Source: JBGPJM01 sp041485385
Lineage (GTDB): Bacteria; Planctomycetota; Phycisphaerae; Phycisphaerales; UBA1924
NCBI GenBank assembly: GCA_041485385.1
Contig: JBGPJM010000008.1
Coordinates: forward strand, 1-52,850
Direction of reading: 5' to 3'
DNA length: 52,850 bases
Under the pieces are notes generated by a model. It was not told the DNA's origin, did no database searches, and saw nothing but the letters and a program-made list of their open reading frames with translations. Below are positions 33,201-42,105 of the stretch, piece after piece. A program made the position numbers and the translations under genes. Each line of letters starts with the position of its first letter. The stretch's first letter is position 1.

Positions 33201-35741
33201 TCAGCCCGGCGGTTCCCCCGAACCGGACCCGTCCCCCGGCCCGCTCACCGGCGCCGGAGGTCGGTATGCCGGCGGGTTAGTCGGAAGAGGGTACACCCAG
33301 CGAACCACCGTCGTCCCCTCGGTCGGGATCGGCTGGCCGTCCACCGAGATCGGGATCGGGCACTCCGCCCCCTCCAGCTTCCCGACGATCATCACGCACG
33401 GCTGCGTGAACCACCGCCCCAGGTCGTACGTGTGGCTGGCCTCGCGGAAGCACACGTCGTGGTCATCGTTCTGCTGGCGATAATCCGGCGGCTCGAGCAT
33501 CGAGTAGAACGCCAAGGCCGTAAACGAGTCCTCGGTCGTCGCCACATGCCGCTTCAACCCCGTGGGGTCGTACGCGCTCAGCCGCGTGTTCGTCGGCACA
33601 AGCCTCTTCATGAGAGCCGACATGGCCTCGCTCTTCCCGTCCCCCGCCTGGGCCGACAGCACCCCCAGGTCCAGCACCTTGCCCGGCTGCCAAGGCTCCG
33701 TCATCCGGAACGCGTACGCCATTGCCGGCAGCACCCCCTGCCGCGCTGCGCCCAGCTCCGCCTGCTGGCGCACCACCACGATCACCACGTCCTTCAGATC
33801 GCCGGGCAGATCGTGCACCAGCGACCCCTCCAGCCCCCAGTCCCGGTCGCCGGCCTTCTTCTCACCGGGCTTGGCCTCGCGGCGCACCAGCCGGATCTCC
33901 TGTCCCAGCTTGATCTCCCCCGGCGCCCCGCCGGCCCCCTCAGCCCCCGCGGGCTGCTGCGGCAGCGGCATTTTCCAGCGCGGCGCACCCACCCAGTCCA
34001 CCTGCACCTGCTTCACCGTCGACCGTGACGGAAACGCCATCGAGCCCGGCGAACGCGCATCCACCTGGTACCCGCGCACATCCGGGAACGAGTTCCACAC
34101 CCGCCCGGAGTTCGGCGGGTCCCACGACGCCAGCGTCTGGTGCCAGCGCGGCAGATCCTTGGCCGGATCGCCCACCGTCACCCGCTGCTCGCCGTACTTC
34201 GGCAGAAACAGGTTCACCCACGCCCGCGCCCTCTGCACCGGCTGGCCGTACACGTGGTCCAGGAACGTCAGGTGCTTCCCGTCCGCGTACGTCTGACGCA
34301 GCGCCGTCGCCCCGGTCCAGGCCACCGCCGTGAACACCGCTACCACCGCCACGAACGCCACCCACGCGTGGTGCACCAGCTTCCGCTGCTTGAGCAGGAA
34401 GAACCCCACCGGCCCCGCCATCAGCCAGAGTGCGCCGAATACCACCAGCGCCAGCAGCAGCCCCCCCGCCGCCTGCCGCTTCTTCTCGATCTGGTCGCCG
34501 ATGATCTCGTCGAACACGACCTCGTTGCGCCCGCCTCGGAAGAAGGCCTTCCCATCGTTCCGCAACGCCACCAGCTCGCCGATGGGCCTCAACTCGTGCC
34601 GCTTGCCCAGGATGCGATGCCAGATCACGTCCGCATGCACGACCCGCGAGGACTGCGCCAGGCTCGGCAGATCGACCCCGACCACGGTCACCGCCCCAAG
34701 GCCGCACGGCCGACGCACCACCACCGCCTGGTTGCCCGGTGCCGGCTCGTTCAGGATCGACATCGCGTCCCACGGGCCGGCGTCCGCCGCCGGCGTGAAG
34801 CTGTGCACGATCGCACCGGCGGGCATATCCACCTTCTCGTCGGTCGTCAGCAGGTAGCGGTAGGGACCCAGGTCCACGCCCTCGCGCCGCGTCACGTCCA
34901 CCAGCGGCATGATGTCCGCCAGCGGGTTGCTCGCCCCGCCCAGCCACGTCTGGCCCACCAGCGGCAGCACCACCACCAGGTGCCCACCCCGCCACACCCA
35001 TTCCCGGATCGCCTGCGACTGCTGCTCGCTCAGCTTCCCCGGCTGCTCCTCGGCGCCGCCTCCGGTCCAGGCGATCGCCTCCAGCGCCATCAGCCCCTGG
35101 TAGCGGTCCGGCAGGTCCGGCGGCTCCAGCGACACCAACTCGGTCAGCTCGTGCCCCGTCGGCGAAAAGTCGTCGCTCCCGAATCGCGCCCCATACTGCT
35201 CCAGCCCCGCGCTCCGCCGCCCCACCACCGCGATCAGCCCCGAACGCGGCGACACGAGATTGGTCACGGGGTTGGCCAGCTTGAACTGCGAGGTCCCCAG
35301 CAGCCGCCCCGCCGCATACGAAACCTTCCCCGCATCCTCCCCTGTCCCCGCGCCCTCCTTCTCCTTGGCCAGGTACGCCGAGATCGAGTACACGTCGCCC
35401 GCTCCGTTGAACGGCAGACGCGCATACAGCCACAGGCGGAGGGTCGCGTTGGGCTTAGTCGTGATCGCCCGCTCGTGCAGCCCGCCGTCACCGTCGGCGT
35501 CCTTGATGTCCAGGCTCACAAGGACCGTCCGGATCGCCTCCCCCTTGTCGAAGATCGCGACCTCAAACGACGTCCAGTCCCCCGGACGCGCACGCCCCAG
35601 CCCCGCGCGGGTCACCTTGACCGTGACCTCGCCGCCGGCCCCTGCGTCGCCATCCTGCGCAACCGCGGCCGGGCCTGCCCCGGGAGCTCCCACGACCAGC
35701 GCCATCGCCACCGCCCACAGCCAGCGTCGCAAAGTTCGCAC
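33201..35741 (-). CDS. Large exported membrane protein, 846 aa
   Basis: The product has a signal peptide (LWAVAMALVVGAPGAGPAAVAQ), an extracytoplasmic region of about 400 residues with a strand-rich glutamine-amidotransferase-like part (SQAIREWVWRGGHLVVVLP, GLGAVTVVGVDLPSL), two transmembrane helices at about 426-451 and 458-480, then another ~360-residue exported domain with a proline-rich C-terminus. It resembles the planctomycete proteins found beside ABC ATPases and MoxR/DUF58 genes, but I cannot assign a family firmly. The GTG at 35741 follows a TACAAT box by 6 nt. The ABC ATPase gene downstream, 224 bp away, may be functionally linked. Confidence 0.7.
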   Translation of the reverse strand: MRTLRRWLWAVAMALVVGAPGAGPAAVAQDGDAGAGGEVTVKVTRAGLGRARPGDWTSFEVAIFDKGEAIRTVLVSLDIKDADGDGGLHERAITTKPNATLRLWLYARLPFNGAGDVYSISAYLAKEKEGAGTGEDAGKVSYAAGRLLGTSQFKLANPVTNLVSPRSGLIAVVGRRSAGLEQYGARFGSDDFSPTGHELTELVSLEPPDLPDRYQGLMALEAIAWTGGGAEEQPGKLSEQQSQAIREWVWRGGHLVVVLPLVGQTWLGGASNPLADIMPLVDVTRREGVDLGPYRYLLTTDEKVDMPAGAIVHSFTPAADAGPWDAMSILNEPAPGNQAVVVRRPCGLGAVTVVGVDLPSLAQSSRVVHADVIWHRILGKRHELRPIGELVALRNDGKAFFRGGRNEVVFDEIIGDQIEKKRQAAGGLLLALVVFGALWLMAGPVGFFLLKQRKLVHHAWVAFVAVVAVFTAVAWTGATALRQTYADGKHLTFLDHVYGQPVQRARAWVNLFLPKYGEQRVTVGDPAKDLPRWHQTLASWDPPNSGRVWNSFPDVRGYQVDARSPGSMAFPSRSTVKQVQVDWVGAPRWKMPLPQQPAGAEGAGGAPGEIKLGQEIRLVRREAKPGEKKAGDRDWGLEGSLVHDLPGDLKDVVIVVVRQQAELGAARQGVLPAMAYAFRMTEPWQPGKVLDLGVLSAQAGDGKSEAMSALMKRLVPTNTRLSAYDPTGLKRHVATTEDSFTALAFYSMLEPPDYRQQNDDHDVCFREASHTYDLGRWFTQPCVMIVGKLEGAECPIPISVDGQPIPTEGTTVVRWVYPLPTNPPAYRPPAPVSGPGDGSGSGEPPG

Positions 35742-35747
35742 AAGGAG

Positions 35748-35753
35748 ATTGTA
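35748..35753 (-). promoter_or_regulatory. -10-like box abutting the 846-aa gene start
   Basis: TACAAT on the minus strand, 6 nt before the GTG; it decides that start in the absence of a Shine-Dalgarno site. Confidence 0.5.
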
Positions 35754-35794
35754 ACCTGTTGAGGACCCCCCGCGCAACGGCCGATGCTCTGGCG

Positions 35795-36058
35795 ATGGCC
35801 TCATTCTCGGGAGAGGTATGGGCATGCTTCGGCGCGGTTGCAGCCGCGGCGGTGATCTCGTCCCTCTACTCCCTCGCCCTGCTCTACAAAGAGACCACGA
35901 CACGCCACGACCTGAAAATCCGCGTGCACAAGCTCCGCCGCCAGTACGCCAAGCGGATGGCGGAGATCGAGGCCGTCGAGTACGTGGACCTGGCGCCGAT
36001 CGGGCGCGCCATCGCCCCCCAACCCGTCCCCGCCGAGCCCGCCAAGCAGGCCGCCTGA
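35795..36058 (+). CDS. Small single-pass membrane protein, 87 aa
   Basis: The residues MASFSGEVWACFGAVAAAAVISSLYSLALLYKE form one N-terminal transmembrane helix; then a basic amphipathic helix (HDLKIRVHKLRRQYAKRMAEIEAVEYV) suggests a coiled coil on the cytoplasmic side, and the tail is Pro/Ala-rich. I do not recognise a family. The organised hydrophobicity supports a real gene in this otherwise noisy GC-rich strand. It is divergent from the 846-residue membrane protein and convergent with the M20 peptidase gene. Confidence 0.6.
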   Translation: MASFSGEVWACFGAVAAAAVISSLYSLALLYKETTTRHDLKIRVHKLRRQYAKRMAEIEAVEYVDLAPIGRAIAPQPVPAEPAKQAA

Positions 36059-36101
36059 TCCATCTCCCCTCCCTCCAGGTCCATCCGCGCCCATCTGCGG
36101 C

Positions 36102-37550
36102 CTACTTCTTCCCCGTCCTCGTCAGCTCATCGATAAGCACCGCGTGCGAGCGGGCCCCCATCCGGTAGCACTCGATCTCGAACTTCTCGTTGGGCGAATG
36201 CACCCGATCGTCGTCCAGCCCGAACCCCATGAAGATCGTGTCCAGCCCTAGGATCTGCTTGAGCAGGCCCGCCACCGGGATCGATCCGCCGCTCTTGATC
36301 AGGTCCGGCTTCTTCCCCGTCGCCTTCTCCACCGCCCGCGCCGCCGCGCCCAGGTAGGGCGAGTCCGTCGGCACGGTCGCCGGGAACCCCTGGCCGTGGT
36401 CCATCATCTCCCAGCGGCACCCCGGGGGCGTGCGCTTCTTCACCCACTCAAAGAACGCCGCCGTCACCTCCGCTGGCTCCTGGTTCGCCACGAGCCGAAA
36501 GCTCACCTTCGCCTTCGCGTGCGAGGCGATTACCGTTTTGGCCCCCTCGCCCGTGTACCCGCCGCACAATCCGTTGATATCTCCCGTCGGCCTCCCCCAC
36601 TCCCGCTCCAGCGCCGTGTACCCCGCCTCCCCACGGTCGGCCTCGGGGGGAAGACCGATCCTCTTAAGCGCCCCCGCGGCGTCGAACTTCAGGTTCCGCC
36701 ACGCCGCCCTCTCCCCCTCGGTCAGCGGCACAACCTTGTCGTAGAACCCGGGGATGGTCACCCGCCCATCCTTGTCCCAGAGCTGCGCCAGCACCCTGAC
36801 CAACTCGTTGCCGGGGTTGGGCGCCCGCCCACCCCACAGGCCCGAGTGCAGGTCCTGGTCGGCGCCGTGCAGAACGACCTCCGTGTAGGCCAGCCCGCGC
36901 ACGCCATACGTGATCGCCGGCCGGTCGCGCCCCAGCATCCCCGTGTCGGAGATCAGGCACACGTTGCACCCGCTCAGCTCCTTCTTGCTGTCCTGGATGA
37001 ACCGCTTCAGGTTGACCGAGCTCGACTCTTCCTCCCCCTCGATGAGCACCGTGAACCTCACGCCGCCGGCCACCTTCCCCGTGACCTGCTTCCACGCCCG
37101 CAGCGCCTCCAGGAACATCATCACCTGCCCCTTGTCGTCCACCGCGCCGCGCGCAACGATCCTCTGCCCCGGCCCGCCGCCCCCCGCGGCCTCCTTCACT
37201 ACCGGCTCGAACGGCCCGCTTTCCCACAGGGCCAACGGATCCGGCGGCTGCACGTCGTAGTGCCCGTAGAAGAGCACGTGCGGCCCCTGGTAATCGGGCG
37301 CGCCGGGGCTCGTGCCCAGCACCACCGGATGCCCGCTCCCGACGCCGCCCTTCACGTCCCCCGTCTCACGGAGCTGGGCCGTGAGCCCCGCCTCCTTCAG
37401 CCTCTCCGCCGCCCATGCGCCCGCGCGCCGGCAATGCTCGCGGTAGGCGGGGTCGGTGCTGACGCTGGGGATGCGCAGCCAATCCATCAGCCGCGCCAGG
37501 GCCGCGGGCTCTTCCTTCTTGAGCTGCGACAGAACGGCATCGACAGACAT
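36102..37550 (-). CDS. M20 family metallopeptidase (dipeptidase-like)
   Basis: A 482-residue di-zinc peptidase. Metal and catalytic residues are in place: H97 and catalytic D99 (GHYDVQPPD), the bridging aspartate in GAVDDKGQ (138/139), catalytic-base and metal glutamates E173/E174 (EGEEESSS), an aspartate in LISDTG and the C-terminal histidine in RVHSPNEKFE. The dimerisation insert is in the middle. Closest in layout to CNDP-type / DapE-like peptidases acting on dipeptides. No signal peptide, so cytosolic. AAGGAG lies 7 nt before the ATG at 37550. Confidence 0.95.
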   Translation of the reverse strand: MSVDAVLSQLKKEEPAALARLMDWLRIPSVSTDPAYREHCRRAGAWAAERLKEAGLTAQLRETGDVKGGVGSGHPVVLGTSPGAPDYQGPHVLFYGHYDVQPPDPLALWESGPFEPVVKEAAGGGGPGQRIVARGAVDDKGQVMMFLEALRAWKQVTGKVAGGVRFTVLIEGEEESSSVNLKRFIQDSKKELSGCNVCLISDTGMLGRDRPAITYGVRGLAYTEVVLHGADQDLHSGLWGGRAPNPGNELVRVLAQLWDKDGRVTIPGFYDKVVPLTEGERAAWRNLKFDAAGALKRIGLPPEADRGEAGYTALEREWGRPTGDINGLCGGYTGEGAKTVIASHAKAKVSFRLVANQEPAEVTAAFFEWVKKRTPPGCRWEMMDHGQGFPATVPTDSPYLGAAARAVEKATGKKPDLIKSGGSIPVAGLLKQILGLDTIFMGFGLDDDRVHSPNEKFEIECYRMGARSHAVLIDELTRTGKK

Positions 37551-37640
37551 CGTTCGCTCCTTCCAGCGAGCAACCCCCGCACCGCGCCCGGGAGCATCAG
37601 GATACACGGTCCCCGCCGCCCCAACCCCGCGCCCCAGCGC

Positions 37641-38159
37641 CTACTTCTTTCCCTGCTCCACCTTCAGCGCTTCCAGCATGAGAACGTCCGGAGGCATGGG
37701 ATTGTGCTGGCGCACCTCTCGCCCGCAATCCGGGCAGATCGTCCTGCCGGGAATCCCCGCGTAGGCGCCGACGAACACGTACGTCGGCTTGAGCTTCGCC
37801 TTGCCCTCACGCGTCCAATAGCATGGCTCGCCCGGGTAGAGCGTGTTGTCTCCCGTCTTGGGGTTCCTCCACGGGAACGCCAGCCCCTCGACGATCGGGT
37901 AGTTCGTGAATACCTCGCCGGTCAGCGAGTCAACGACCACCCGCGACCGGGACTCCGCCCCCGGGCTCGGCCCGCCAACGCTCCGCACGACGAGCACCGC
38001 CGCGATCACCAGGAGCACCAAGCTCCCGCCGACCTTCAGCATGACCGATTTGCGACCGCCCTTCCCGGCCCCGTCCTGCGCCCGGCCCTCTCCGGACGCA
38101 CTGGGCGCAGGCGTGAGCCCCTCGAGCAACGACGAACGGGATGGAGGGCTGGTTGGCAT
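37641..38159 (-). CDS. Membrane-anchored protein with a CPxC motif, 172 aa
   Basis: The N-terminus (about 1-38) is Ser/Pro/Gly-rich and disordered, then VMLKVGGSLVLLVIAAVLVV is a single transmembrane helix, and an exported C-terminal domain includes YPGEPCYWTREGKAK and TICPDCGREV. C...CPDC could bind zinc. The family is unknown to me. It lies between the M20 peptidase gene and a pseudopilin gene on the same strand, with gaps of 90 and 68 bp, and could belong to the pseudopilin transcript. Confidence 0.7.
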   Translation of the reverse strand: MPTSPPSRSSLLEGLTPAPSASGEGRAQDGAGKGGRKSVMLKVGGSLVLLVIAAVLVVRSVGGPSPGAESRSRVVVDSLTGEVFTNYPIVEGLAFPWRNPKTGDNTLYPGEPCYWTREGKAKLKPTYVFVGAYAGIPGRTICPDCGREVRQHNPMPPDVLMLEALKVEQGKK

Positions 38160-38227
38160 CGGCCCGGCATTGTTCTCCGGCTGATCCGGCCCGGGCACAC
38201 CCGCTCCCTCGCCCCGGGGTCGGGCCC

Positions 38228-39280
38228 TCACGGGATCGTATATGGATTCGATATGGAGATGTTCTGCGCCTTGGCCGGCCAGGTCTGCCTCGCGTAGTTC
38301 CAGAACGCAGCGGGATCGCCCACCTTCGTGCCCGTTGGAAACCACATATCGGGATCGGTGGCCGCTCCATCATCAAAGACCGCGGCGTGCCCGTCGAAGA
38401 ACGTCATGTTCCCGAAGCACCTGGTCACGTTCGAGCCCGCGTCCTGCTTGAATCCGTGCCGGAAGCCCCACTGACGGGCATCGTTCCCAATCCCTGCAGC
38501 GAAGAGCGGCCTGAACGCCTCGCCCGGCGCCGTCGACCGATCAAGCTCGCGGCTCTGCGTGTACCAGGGGCCCGTGCCGCCGAACGCGCCGCCGAAGTTG
38601 GCGTTGATGCCAAAGTCCACGTCGGGCTGCTGCCCGCGGGTGGCATACCGGTGCCCCTCGAAGACCGCAACCTTCATGTGCGCGGTACCGACGCGGTACA
38701 GCGACGGCGCATAGTTGCCCCGGTTCTGCCCCGGGAAGACCCCCGTGCCCCCCTGCGACGTCGGGCGTGTCGACGAGGTGAACTGCGTCGACATGTTGTA
38801 CGCGATCATCGGCCCATCCGTGAGCGGCGCGCCACCGCCGGAAAAAACCGTCGCCGTGATGTTGTTCGCCGGGCACATCAGCGGCTCCAGCTGCGTGCGG
38901 TACCAGTTGAACCGCTCCGCCCGGTCCTGCTGCGTCGGGTTCGTGATCCCGTCACCCGGTCCGGTATAGCCCATGTCCGAGGCCAGCGGCCCGTAGAAGT
39001 CGTAGTTCTGCACCGCCACGCCGTTGAACGTGCCCGCCTGGGCATCCTTGCCGCTGGCGTCTGGGCTGCCGGCGACGCCGTCCCTGTTCGACGTCGCGTA
39101 GGTGAAGACCGCCTGTGCCGCCGAGCGCAGATTCGACGTGCACTTGAGCTGCTTCGCCGCCGCCCGTGCCGAGCTCAACGCCGGCAGCAGCAGCGACACC
39201 AACAGCGCGATCACCGCGATCACCACCAATAGCTCGATCAGCGTGAACCCTCGTCCCCCGCGCGCTCGGTCAAGCTTCAT
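38228..39280 (-). CDS. Type II secretion-like pseudopilin (prepilin N-terminal motif)
   Basis: A 350-residue protein with a textbook prepilin leader: cleavage G11|F12 in GGRGFTLIELLVVIAVIALL, with glutamate at position +5 of the mature form, followed by the helix LPALSSARAAAKQLKCTSNLRSAAQAVFTYA. The C-terminal half has the NMTFFDGHAAVFDDG element found in the large expanded pseudopilin-like families of planctomycetes. These are processed by PilD-type peptidase and assembled or anchored in the membrane; individual roles are unknown. AAGGG lies just upstream of the ATG at 39280. Confidence 0.9.
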   Translation of the reverse strand: MKLDRARGGRGFTLIELLVVIAVIALLVSLLLPALSSARAAAKQLKCTSNLRSAAQAVFTYATSNRDGVAGSPDASGKDAQAGTFNGVAVQNYDFYGPLASDMGYTGPGDGITNPTQQDRAERFNWYRTQLEPLMCPANNITATVFSGGGAPLTDGPMIAYNMSTQFTSSTRPTSQGGTGVFPGQNRGNYAPSLYRVGTAHMKVAVFEGHRYATRGQQPDVDFGINANFGGAFGGTGPWYTQSRELDRSTAPGEAFRPLFAAGIGNDARQWGFRHGFKQDAGSNVTRCFGNMTFFDGHAAVFDDGAATDPDMWFPTGTKVGDPAAFWNYARQTWPAKAQNISISNPYTIP

Positions 39281-39618
39281 GACTGCCGCCCTTGCACGCC
39301 AGAGCCGCGGCCATCGCCGCCTGCCCCGTCGCCGCGTGCTGTGAAAACGCCCAAGTTCAGTCCACCGGTGCAAGAAAACCAGCTCCGGTCCAGATCGCCG
39401 CGGAGTCTATCCGACCGCCCGTCAACATGCACGTATCCACATCGCGGCTTTACGAATTCTTTAAGCCTATCAAGTCCCGATCAAGCACTACAGGATGGGT
39501 GCAACGCTCATGAACACTCAACATATAGCATCCTGCATACCCGATCAGGGTGGTCAACACCCAAGCGCCGTCACGCCTCCACGCCTCCACGCCTCCACGC
39601 CTCCACGCCTCCACGCCT
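39281..39618. other. Intergenic region between the pseudopilin and hpnE genes
   Basis: 338 bp. The part at 39430-39540 is unusually AT-rich for this genome and is the likely promoter region of the pseudopilin gene. The octamer array starts at 39573. No gene is seen. Confidence 0.55.
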
Positions 39619-39636
39619 TCACGCCTTCACGCCTTC
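39573..39636. repeat. Octamer tandem array ACGCCTCC x8
   Basis: Five ACGCCTCC units are followed by three ACGCCTTC units, in perfect 8-bp register. The last six codons and the TGA of hpnE lie inside the array. Confidence 0.9.
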
Positions 39637-40929
39637 CCCCCACACACACGCCTCCGCCGCGGCGTACCCGCTCCGCGTCGCCCCCTCCATCGTCGCCGGC
39701 CACCCCGTCGCCGTGTAGTCCCCCGCGAGGATCACGCCGCTCGTGCCCGTCGCGCTCGGCCGAAGCTCATCCGTACCCGGCAGGGGCGCCCACGTCGCCA
39801 GCTTCTCCTTGACCGAGCGCGCCCATTCGAGCCTCGCCTCCTTCGTCCCCGGCAGGCACGCCCGCACATCCGCCTCCACCCGCTGCACGATCTCCTCCTC
39901 GCTCAGCATCATCCACGAGTCCGCGGCACTGATCACCGCGTGCAGCTGCTCCCCCTTCTCATCCTTGCGGAACAGCCACTGCGTCGGCCGGTCCACCAGC
40001 ACCGCGTGCGGCAGCGCCGCCATCACGGGCCGGTCGAACTTCAGGTGCACGCCCAGGATCGGGCTGTGCGTGAACAGCTCCAGCGGGGCGAACCTCGCGT
40101 CACTGTTCCTCACGTTCTCGTCCACGACGCGCCCGACCCGCTCCACCGGCAGCGCGCAGATCATCCGCTCCCCCTCGAAGCGCTGCCCGTCGCTCGTCGT
40201 CGCTGATCGCTCATCCAGATGCGACACCCCCGCCCCCAGCACCACCCGCCCGCCCGCCTTCGCGACGATCCCTTCCACCCGCTCGTACAGCCCCACCAGC
40301 GGCACCGACGGCACGCCGATCTCCGCCGCCCGCGCGCTGGGGAAGAACCCCTCCTGGAAAACCTGCAGGGCGCTGCTCGCCGCCACCCGGTCCACCTCCA
40401 TGTTGCACGCGCTCACCACCACCGGCGACCAGAACCGCCTGATCACCCGCTCCGGCTGCCGGCACCGCCGCAGGAACTCCGCAAACGTCCGTGTCCCCCA
40501 CGCCTCGCGCCTCGCCCGCAGCATCTTCGCCGCCGCACGCCCGATCGCCATAACCTCGCGCACCGTCAGAAACTTCGCCCTCAAAAGCGACCCCGTGAAG
40601 TGCAGCGGCGCCGGCAGCAGCCCCGGCCGGATCACGCTCGTCCGTCCTCCCTCCTCGACCCAGTACTGCTCTTTGTGCCACCGCAGCTTGTCTGCCGACC
40701 CCAGCCGCCCGAGCAGGTCCAGGTAGCTGGTGCAGCACCCCAGCACCACGTGCTGGCAGTTGTCCAGCACCTCGCCCGACCGCACATCCACGAACGACGT
40801 CGCCCGCCCCCCCAGCTTCTTGCGAGTCTCCAGCAGCGTCACCGCCACCCCGCGCTCGGCCAGCCGCACCGCCGCCGCCATCCCCGCGATCCCCCCACCC
40901 ACCACGATCACCGACGACGGCTTACCCAT
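39619..40929 (-). CDS. hpnE: Hydroxysqualene dehydroxylase HpnE
   Basis: A 436-residue flavoprotein of the amine-oxidase/phytoene-desaturase family. The FAD site is VIVVGGGIAGMAAAVRLAERG near the N-terminus with ETRKKLGGRATSF, and the C-terminal FAD motif is GVILAGDYTATGWPATMEGATRSG. The TGWPATMEGA form, the DNCQHVVLGCC segment and the hpnD-hpnC neighbours identify HpnE, which reduces hydroxysqualene to squalene. The last residues (GEGVKA) and stop are encoded by the octamer array. hpnD is upstream, 189 bp away, with a CACAGAG palindrome inserted in between. Confidence 0.93.
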   Translation of the reverse strand: MGKPSSVIVVGGGIAGMAAAVRLAERGVAVTLLETRKKLGGRATSFVDVRSGEVLDNCQHVVLGCCTSYLDLLGRLGSADKLRWHKEQYWVEEGGRTSVIRPGLLPAPLHFTGSLLRAKFLTVREVMAIGRAAAKMLRARREAWGTRTFAEFLRRCRQPERVIRRFWSPVVVSACNMEVDRVAASSALQVFQEGFFPSARAAEIGVPSVPLVGLYERVEGIVAKAGGRVVLGAGVSHLDERSATTSDGQRFEGERMICALPVERVGRVVDENVRNSDARFAPLELFTHSPILGVHLKFDRPVMAALPHAVLVDRPTQWLFRKDEKGEQLHAVISAADSWMMLSEEEIVQRVEADVRACLPGTKEARLEWARSVKEKLATWAPLPGTDELRPSATGTSGVILAGDYTATGWPATMEGATRSGYAAAEACVWGEGVKA

Positions 40930-40972
40930 GGCCGCCCGCCGGGGTACTCAACTCGCCGCGGCGTGCGCCCGG

Positions 40973-41119
40973 AAGACCGTCCACAGAGATCAAAGAGAGG
41001 AATACAGAGCACACAGCGCGAGGTGTTGAATGAGAAGAGATGCACGCCTCGTTCTCATTCATGGCCCTTCTCTGTGATCTCTGTATCCGCCTCTGTGTTC
41101 TCCGTGGACGCATTGGTCT
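40973..41119. repeat. CACAGAG palindromic element 1 (147 bp)
   Basis: It starts AAGACCGTCCACAGAGA and ends in the inverse CTCCGTGGACG...GGTCTT. Each arm has the order CCAC(A/G)GAGA, CACAGAG or AAAGAG, ATACAGAG, CACAG, then AATGAGAA towards the centre, so the whole is a long imperfect palindrome. Located between hpnE and hpnD. Confidence 0.8.
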
Positions 41120-42096
41120 TACCACCGCCCCGTCCGCGCCCGCCACGTCGCCGCCAGCGCGATCGACGCCTTCCGCGCGCTCGCCAGCCTCACCCGCTTC
41201 CCCCCCACGATCCGCTCCGGGTCCGCCTCGATCACCTCCAAGAGCCCCGAGTAGATTTTCGTCATCGCCCACAGCGTCGGCGCGCACGCCGGATCGATCA
41301 GCTTCTCCAGCCCCTCCGACGCCTTGTACTCCGCCCGCGTCCCCGCCGCCTGCTCCAGCATGAACCGCCGGCACGCCCCGGGGTCCTCCCACGCACGCAC
41401 CTTCTCCGGTGTCAGCCCCGCCTTCGCGAACGCCTCCTGCGGCAGATACACCCGTCGCGGCCGGCTGTCGTAGTCCTGCGCGAAATCCCGCAAGATATTC
41501 GTCCGCTGGAACGCCTGCCCCCGACGGACCGCCAGCTCCCTCACCCTCGCCGTGTCCACCCCCGGCCCCAGCCCCCAGATCGACACGCACACCAGCCCCA
41601 CCGTCGACGCCACGCGGTAGCAGTACCGCCACAGGTCCGCCTCTGTCGCGTACCCGCCGTGGTCGATATCCTCTTCCAGTCCGTCCAGCATCTCGCTGAA
41701 AATCGCCACGTCGATCGGGTACGTCGCCGCGGTCGCCGCGAAGGCCCACCAGTACGGGCGCGCCTCCGCCGGAGGCGGCTGGCCCGCCAGCACGCGCGCC
41801 GTCAGTTCGCGGTACTTCGCCAGGCACGCCCGGCGCTCCGCCGCATCGACCTGGGCATCGGCCTCGTCGTCGGCCGTGCGCATCCACGCGTAGATCGAAT
41901 AGATCGCCGAGCGCCGCGGCTCCGGCGTCAGCCGCAGCCCGTAATAGAAGTTCCGCGCCCGCCGCCGCGCAATCTCCGCGCACTCGACGTATCCATCCTG
42001 CAAACGGTCTTGCCCCACAACGATCGGCGCGCCGACACCCACGGCCGCACCCGTCGCTGGAACAACAACCGGTCTGGCGTGTGTGGTCAGGCTCAA
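41119..42096 (-). CDS. hpnD: Presqualene diphosphate synthase HpnD
   Basis: A 325-residue trans-isoprenyl diphosphate synthase of the squalene/phytoene synthase family. The two aspartate motifs are MRTADDEADAQ and RTNILRDFAQDYDSRPRRVYLP. HpnD joins two farnesyl diphosphates to presqualene diphosphate. The N-terminal ~35 residues are low-complexity and the start (TTG at 42096) is uncertain; the domain itself begins at DRLQDGYVECAEIARRRARNFYYGLR. The gap to hpnC is 9 bp. The stop of the gene meets the end of the CACAGAG palindrome. Confidence 0.93.
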   Translation of the reverse strand: MSLTTHARPVVVPATGAAVGVGAPIVVGQDRLQDGYVECAEIARRRARNFYYGLRLTPEPRRSAIYSIYAWMRTADDEADAQVDAAERRACLAKYRELTARVLAGQPPPAEARPYWWAFAATAATYPIDVAIFSEMLDGLEEDIDHGGYATEADLWRYCYRVASTVGLVCVSIWGLGPGVDTARVRELAVRRGQAFQRTNILRDFAQDYDSRPRRVYLPQEAFAKAGLTPEKVRAWEDPGACRRFMLEQAAGTRAEYKASEGLEKLIDPACAPTLWAMTKIYSGLLEVIEADPERIVGGKRVRLASARKASIALAATWRARTGRW

Positions 42097-42105
42097 GTGG
42101 GCGTC

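Noticed and set aside
33201..35903. Longer version of the 846-residue membrane protein starting upstream
   Set aside because: The extra residues are Arg/Pro-rich and lie before the signal peptide; the GTG at 35741 follows a -10 box directly.
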